Assembly (NCBI GenBank): GCA_965221545.1
Contig: OZ244901.1
Location: 62,001 to 126,000 of the forward strand
Direction of reading: 5' to 3'
Length of the DNA: 64,000 nucleotides
Source: JAJEFO01 sp022819605
Lineage (GTDB): Bacteria > Pseudomonadota > Alphaproteobacteria > Rhodobacterales > Rhodobacteraceae
A program made the position numbers and the translations under genes. Each line of letters starts with the position of its first letter. Position 1 is the first letter of the stretch. Below are positions 59,777 to 64,000 of this stretch, piece by piece. Below the pieces are notes generated by a model. The model searched no databases, was not told where the DNA came from, and was given only the letters and a program-made list of their open reading frames with translations.

Positions 59777-61576
59777 ATGACACGTTCCTTGGAAACATGG
59801 GCGAATTCCGGCGCCCGCCTCGTGGCGGTGGCTTCAGGTCGCGAACCTGCCGACCTCGTGATTCGGCGCGGCAAGGTCGTCAATGTCCAGTCGCGCGAGG
59901 TGCATGAAGGATGGGAAGTCGCCGTCGCGGACGGTCGGTTCGCGTATGTTGGCCCCGATGCCTCGCACACGGTCGGCGACGACACGAGGATCGTCGATGC
60001 CGGAGGCCGCTACCTGGTCCCAGGTCTCTGCGACGGGCACATGCACATCGAGAGCGGCATGCTGACGCCGGCCGAGTTTGCCGCCGCCGTCATGCCTCAC
60101 GGCACGACGACCATGTTCCATGATCCCCACGAGATCGCCAACGTGCTGGGTCTCAGGGGCGTCCGGCTGATGCATGACGAGGCGCTGCTTCAGCCGATCA
60201 ACATCTTCACGCAAATGCCTTCATGTGCGCCGTCGGCGCCAGGCCTGGAAACCACCGGTTGCGAAATCACGGCTGATGACGTGAAGGAAGCCATGGGCTG
60301 GCCGGGCATTGTCGGCCTGGGCGAGATGATGAACTTCCCGGGCGTCATTGCCGGGGACACGAAGATGCTTGCCGAAATCGCCGCGACGCAGGCGGCCGGG
60401 AAGACCGTCGGCGGGCACTATGCCAGTCCCGATCTTGGCGTGCCCTTCCACGCATATGCCGCGGGCGGCGCCGCGGACGACCATGAGGGGACGGCAGAGG
60501 CTGACGCGATCGCCCGGGTCCGGCAGGGCATGCGGGCCATGCTGCGCCTCGGAAGCGCCTGGTATGATGTCGAAAGCCAGATCACGGCCGTGACCGAACA
60601 TGGCCTTGACCCGAGGAACTTCATCCTCTGCACGGATGACTGCCATTCGGGCACGCTCGTCAACGACGGCCACATGGATCGCGCCGTCCGCCATGCCATC
60701 GAGTGCGGCGCCGATCCCCTGGTCGCGCTCCAGATGGCGACGGTGAACACGGCGACGCATTTCGGGCTTGAGCGCGAACTGGGTTCCATCGCGCCGGGCC
60801 GACGGGCGGACGTGATCCTGACATCCGACCTGGAAGCGCTGCCGATCGAGCACGTGATCGCGCGCGGAGTGACAGTGGCGCTGGCGGGCGAGCTGAAAGT
60901 CGATTGTCCGCATCTCGACTGGCCGGCGGAGACGCGGTCGACCGTGCACCTGGGCCGCGTGTTTGCGGCCGGGGATTTCGAGGTGAAGGCCCCGCAGGCA
61001 ACTGACAGCGTGGTCGCGAAGGTGATCGGCGTGGTCGAGAACCAGGCTCCTACCGACGCGTTGACGGCCAGGCTGCCGGTCATTGACGGCGTGGTGGAGG
61101 CAAGGGACGGCGTGGCGCAGATTGCGCTCGTGGAACGGCATCGGGCCACTGGTCGGGTCGTGAACGGCTTCGTGTCGGGGTTCGGCTACACGGGACGCAT
61201 GGCCATGGCCTCGACGGTGGCCCATGACAGCCACCACATGATTGTCGTTGGCACCGATCGCGCCTGCATGGCGGCCGCGGCCAATCGGCTGGGCGAGGTT
61301 GGGGGAGGCGTGACGGTCTGGAAGGACGGAGCGGAGATTGCTCTCGTCGAGCTGCCGATCGCCGGGCTCATGTCCGACAGCCCGGCCCGTGAGGTTGCGG
61401 CCAAGGCGGACCGGATGGTCGCCGCGATGGCGGAATGCGGCTGCAAGCTGAACAACGCCTACATGCAGCACTCCCTTCTGGCCTTGGTGGTGATCCCCGC
61501 CCTGCGCATCTCGGACCTGGGACTGGTCGATGTTGACCGGTTCGAGGTGACCGGGCTCTTCGAGGATGCAGCATGA
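59777..61576 (+). CDS. ade: Adenine deaminase
   Basis: A 599-residue amidohydrolase-superfamily enzyme converting adenine to hypoxanthine and ammonia. The first metal site lies in LVPGLCDGHMHIESGMLTPA near residue 92, followed by MPHGTTTMFHDPHEIANVLG, VGGHYASPDL and ILCTDDCHSGTLVNDGHMD. The C-terminal domain has GRMAMASTVAHDSHHMIVVG and a YMQHSLLALVVIPALRISD ending, as in bacterial Ade. It overlaps the AMP nucleosidase gene by four bases (ATGA). Together they turn AMP into adenine and then hypoxanthine, a coherent purine-salvage operon. Confidence 0.93.
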   Translation: MTRSLETWANSGARLVAVASGREPADLVIRRGKVVNVQSREVHEGWEVAVADGRFAYVGPDASHTVGDDTRIVDAGGRYLVPGLCDGHMHIESGMLTPAEFAAAVMPHGTTTMFHDPHEIANVLGLRGVRLMHDEALLQPINIFTQMPSCAPSAPGLETTGCEITADDVKEAMGWPGIVGLGEMMNFPGVIAGDTKMLAEIAATQAAGKTVGGHYASPDLGVPFHAYAAGGAADDHEGTAEADAIARVRQGMRAMLRLGSAWYDVESQITAVTEHGLDPRNFILCTDDCHSGTLVNDGHMDRAVRHAIECGADPLVALQMATVNTATHFGLERELGSIAPGRRADVILTSDLEALPIEHVIARGVTVALAGELKVDCPHLDWPAETRSTVHLGRVFAAGDFEVKAPQATDSVVAKVIGVVENQAPTDALTARLPVIDGVVEARDGVAQIALVERHRATGRVVNGFVSGFGYTGRMAMASTVAHDSHHMIVVGTDRACMAAAANRLGEVGGGVTVWKDGAEIALVELPIAGLMSDSPAREVAAKADRMVAAMAECGCKLNNAYMQHSLLALVVIPALRISDLGLVDVDRFEVTGLFEDAA

Positions 61577-63051
61577 CCCGCGACAGCCACCAGGTCGAGA
61601 CGCCGGACTCTCCGGAATTCGAGGAATTTGCCGATGCCGGGGAGGCGGTCGAGCGACTGGTTCATCTGCATGAGGCGTCCGCAGGGTTTCTGCGCAGTCG
61701 CTTCGATGACGCCGTTGCGAACGGCATGCCGTCCCGTCGGGTGCGCGCATACTATCCGGAACTGCGGCTGACGACCACGATCTACGCGACGAAGGACACG
61801 CGGCTCAGCTTTGGCCACGTGATCGAACCCGGGCGCTATTCCACGACCATCACGCGTCCGGAACTGTTCAGGAACTACCTGACCCAGCAGGTCGGGCTCC
61901 TGATCGAGCACCACAAGGTCCCTGTGCAGGTCGGGGTCTCGACGACTCCGATCCCCGTGCATTTTGCCGTCGCAGGGAGCGGGTCGCTCCAGATCCCGAA
62001 GGGCGGCGTCGTGGAACAGTCGCTGCGCGACGTTTTCGACGTGCCGGAACTCGCGACGATCAATGACGACATCGTCAACGGCCACGGATTCACCTATGAG
62101 GACGGATCGCATCCCCTGGCACCGTTCACGGCGCAGAGGATCGACTACTCCCTGGCGCGGATGTCGCATTACATGGCGACGGATGCCGAGCACTTCCAGA
62201 ACTACGTGCTGTTCACGAACTACCAGTTCTACGTGGACGAGTTCGAGGCCTTTGCACGCAAGAAGCTTGCCGATCCGGACAGCGGGTACACGTCGTTCGT
62301 CGGCCCGGGCAACTTCGAGATCACTTCCGCCGACGCGCCGCTTGATCGTCCGGCCAACCTTCCCCAGATGCCTGCGTTTCATCTCAAGCGTGCCGGCGGC
62401 GCCGGCATAACCCTCGTGAACATCGGCATAGGTCCGTCGAATGCAAAGACGGCCACCGACCACATCGCGGTGCTGCGGCCTCACGCCTGGCTGATGCTCG
62501 GACATTGCGCGGGGCTGAGGAACTCGCAGCAGCTCGGTGATTTCGTCCTGGCGCACGGTTACCTGCGGGAGGATCATGTCCTGGATGACGACCTGCCGGT
62601 ATGGATGCCCATTCCGGCGCTCGCGGAAATCCAGGTTGCGCTGGAAGACGCGGTCGCGGACGTGACCAGGTACAAGGGCTACGATCTCAAGCAGATCATG
62701 CGAACGGGTACGGTAGCCACGATCGACAACCGGAATTGGGAGCTTCGGGATCAATCCGGACCGGTTCAACGGCTCAGCCAAAGCCGCGCCATTGCGCTCG
62801 ACATGGAATCCGCGACGATCGCGGCCAACGGATTCAGGTTCCGCGTGCCTTATGGCACATTGCTTTGCGTCTCCGACAAGCCGCTGCATGGCGAGCTGAA
62901 GCTGCCCGGAATGGCGTCCGATTTCTACAAGACCCAAGTCGCGCAGCATCTTCAGGTTGGCATACGCGCCGTGGAAAGGCTCCGGGAAATGCCGCTGGAA
63001 CGCATACATTCCCGCAAGCTGCGCAGCTTCGAGGAGACCGCATTCCTTTGA
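61573..63051 (+). CDS. amn: AMP nucleosidase
   Basis: A 492-residue enzyme hydrolysing AMP to adenine and ribose 5-phosphate. The N-terminal AMN-specific domain (ARMSHYMATDAEHFQNYVLF, FTNYQFYVDEF) is followed by a nucleoside-phosphorylase fold: GITLVNIGIGPSNAKTATDH, LGHCAGLRNSQQLGDFVLA and ALDMESATIAANGFRFRVPY, whose catalytic acid lies in DMES. It is translationally coupled to ade. It could set AMP levels or salvage purine, and the adenine is passed to the deaminase. Confidence 0.93.
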   Translation: MTRDSHQVETPDSPEFEEFADAGEAVERLVHLHEASAGFLRSRFDDAVANGMPSRRVRAYYPELRLTTTIYATKDTRLSFGHVIEPGRYSTTITRPELFRNYLTQQVGLLIEHHKVPVQVGVSTTPIPVHFAVAGSGSLQIPKGGVVEQSLRDVFDVPELATINDDIVNGHGFTYEDGSHPLAPFTAQRIDYSLARMSHYMATDAEHFQNYVLFTNYQFYVDEFEAFARKKLADPDSGYTSFVGPGNFEITSADAPLDRPANLPQMPAFHLKRAGGAGITLVNIGIGPSNAKTATDHIAVLRPHAWLMLGHCAGLRNSQQLGDFVLAHGYLREDHVLDDDLPVWMPIPALAEIQVALEDAVADVTRYKGYDLKQIMRTGTVATIDNRNWELRDQSGPVQRLSQSRAIALDMESATIAANGFRFRVPYGTLLCVSDKPLHGELKLPGMASDFYKTQVAQHLQVGIRAVERLREMPLERIHSRKLRSFEETAFL

Positions 63052-63108
63052 AATGACGGGGAGAATCGCACAAAATATGCTGCAAGTGCGGAATTCTGTC
63101 ACAAATGC

Positions 63109-63137
63109 TTGCGTAGTGGCTCAATATTCAGTTAAAT
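63109..63137 (+). promoter_or_regulatory. Probable promoter of the HU gene
   Basis: TTGCGT (63109-63114), a 17-base spacer and TTAAAT (63132-63137) form a sigma-70-like promoter in an AT-rich patch 44 bases before the HU start codon. Confidence 0.45.
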
Positions 63138-63180
63138 AAGGCCAATGCGCCACAATTGGGGCGGAACGAGGAGATTGAAC

Positions 63181-63468
63181 ATGGCAAAAGCAATGACCAA
63201 GACGCAGCTTGTCGCGACGCTCGCCGATGAACTGGGCAGTGACAAGAAGTCGGCAGCCGCAGCGCTGGACGCGATCATATCCGTCATCACAAGGGAAGTG
63301 TCTGCCGGCGGGGCCGTGGCTTTGCCCGGCGTCGGCAAGATCTACTGCCGCGAACGTCCGGCGCGCATGGTTCGCAATCCTGCGACCGGTCAGCAGATCC
63401 ACAAGGACGCCGACAAGGTGGTGAAGATGACCATCGCCAAGGCGCTCAAGGACAGCGTGAACAGCTGA
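63181..63468 (+). CDS. HU-family DNA-binding protein
   Basis: A 95-residue histone-like protein. It starts MAKAMTKTQLVATLADELG at the ATG at 63181, preceded by ggagattg (the longer upstream frame has no family support). The dimer core KKSAAAALDAIISVITREVS and the DNA-binding arm with the conserved Arg-Asn-Pro (RPARMVRNPATGQQI) are present. The closing strand VVKMTIAKALKDSVNS is typical. It compacts DNA as a homodimer or heterodimer. Alone in its transcript, with a promoter and an intrinsic terminator. Confidence 0.93.
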   Translation: MAKAMTKTQLVATLADELGSDKKSAAAALDAIISVITREVSAGGAVALPGVGKIYCRERPARMVRNPATGQQIHKDADKVVKMTIAKALKDSVNS

Positions 63469-63492
63469 TCGCCTAAGGCGGCAACGGAATTC

Positions 63493-63521
63493 GGGCCGCT
63501 GTCGTGCGGCCCTTCTTCTTG
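63493..63521 (+). terminator. Intrinsic terminator of the HU gene
   Basis: Stem gggccgc / gcggccc with a 6-base loop (tgtcgt), followed by the T-rich tail ttcttcttg, 25 bases after the HU stop. A typical rho-independent terminator. Confidence 0.8.
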
Positions 63522-64000
63522 TTCGGGAAGAACCCGTTTTCCGCCTCATGTCCCGGCATGCCCTGGCCATGTTCGTGCGCGGCATCTTGCCAATCGGCGG
63601 CGGGACCACAGTAGCGGCTATGCTGGCGGCCACTTCCGCAATTCTCTTCCAGCGCATGCGTGCATGATTCCTTGCGACAATTGCGGAATCCCAATTAAAA
63701 TTATCTTGTAGGGATGTCAGGACCGTCGCCTTGGCTGTCTCGCAACAGGAGAAAGTGCCGATGCAGACTGGCGGTGTTTTCGCCAAGTGAAGCGTTCTGC
63801 AATTCCAAGAGGCGTGTCCTGGGCAAGTTCCTTCATGCAGGCCAGAAAATTGCGTTTTGGGCAACCGACCCAGTTTGGGAGAAGCGCTTCCTGGCATAGC
63901 AAAACGGATCTTACCGCTACGGAGTTTGCCATCTCACAGTCAGCCTTGGGGTGCCGTACAAGGGCAACATATCCAAGCTCATTGCTGCCATAATCGGACT
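63522..64000. other. Intergenic to the right edge, nothing recognised
   Basis: About 480 bases after the HU terminator. Short frames on both strands have no recognised motif, and no tRNA was found. A gene may begin beyond the edge. Confidence 0.4.

Noticed and set aside
61459..63102. A 547-codon minus-strand frame opposite the AMP nucleosidase gene
   Set aside because: Shadow of a well-supported enzyme gene that is translationally coupled to ade.
1..64000. tRNA, rRNA, riboswitch and CRISPR features
   Set aside because: No cloverleaf with conserved T-loop, no rRNA-like segment and no regularly spaced repeat array was recognised by eye; an Infernal/tRNAscan search would settle this.

Overview
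The window reads as a high-GC alphaproteobacterial chromosome segment. The best taxonomic clues are three conserved gene neighbourhoods: histone deacetylase-like / xseB / ispA / dxs (29.9-34.3 kb), a GST next to queG (15.8-17.6 kb), and ilvE divergent from a MarR plus OmpR-type regulator pair resembling PetP/PetR (26.2-28.9 kb). Genus cannot be read from the sequence. A type XI (Slam) secretion cluster, an ankyrin-repeat relic, a sulfatase operon, toxin-antitoxin modules and many decayed insertion sequences would fit a host-associated, possibly marine, lineage; that lifestyle is inference only.

Layout. 0-9.3 kb: the C-terminus of a Slam outer-membrane translocator and three Slam-type (TbpB-like) lipoproteins, one with a zinc-metalloprotease motif, interspersed with a broken IS21 istA, a Phd/VapC module with frameshifted toxin and an orphan ribbon-helix-helix antitoxin. 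9.3-14.8 kb: a carbohydrate-type ABC operon (ATPase, argininosuccinate-lyase-like enzyme, MalG permease) whose MalF permease is truncated and joined head to head with an N-terminally truncated PIG-L deacetylase gene. 15.5-18.9 kb: GST and queG bracketed by inverted IS21 relics and a decayed transposase. 19.1-25.5 kb: a serine-cycle island (sgaA, mtkA, mtkB, hprA, mcl, truncated glycerate kinase) with its own LuxR-type regulator.

26.2-34.3 kb: ilvE, petP/petR-like regulators with an extra ORF between them, TumE/TumA toxin-antitoxin, HDAC-like deacetylase, xseB, ispA, dxs. 34.6-36.8 kb: ligA, ligB, ligC (protocatechuate 4,5-cleavage). 37.1-46.1 kb: a TRAP-TAXI transporter, then an ABC sugar-type transporter with a sulfatase but no ATPase. 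46.1-50.4 kb: transposon and ankyrin relics, a small membrane protein, and an AAA ATPase coupled to an interrupted partner gene that may be a decayed defence module. 50.9-55.6 kb: galB, ligK, galD, ligI plus a divergent LysR regulator with two helix-turn-helix domains. 55.7-63.5 kb: SPFH and IS630 relics, DUF2157 membrane protein, SDR, sterol-desaturase-family protein, adenine deaminase, AMP nucleosidase and HU.

Working together: ligABC and galB-ligK-galD-ligI, 14 kb apart, form a complete route from protocatechuate to pyruvate and oxaloacetate. The serine-cycle genes handle glyoxylate, serine, hydroxypyruvate and malyl-CoA, and could assimilate C1 units released from methoxylated aromatics, although no O-demethylase is present here. 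A striking general feature is gene decay at module edges: at least a dozen truncated, frameshifted or nonsense-interrupted genes lie between intact metabolic blocks. No rRNA, tRNA or CRISPR array was recognised.
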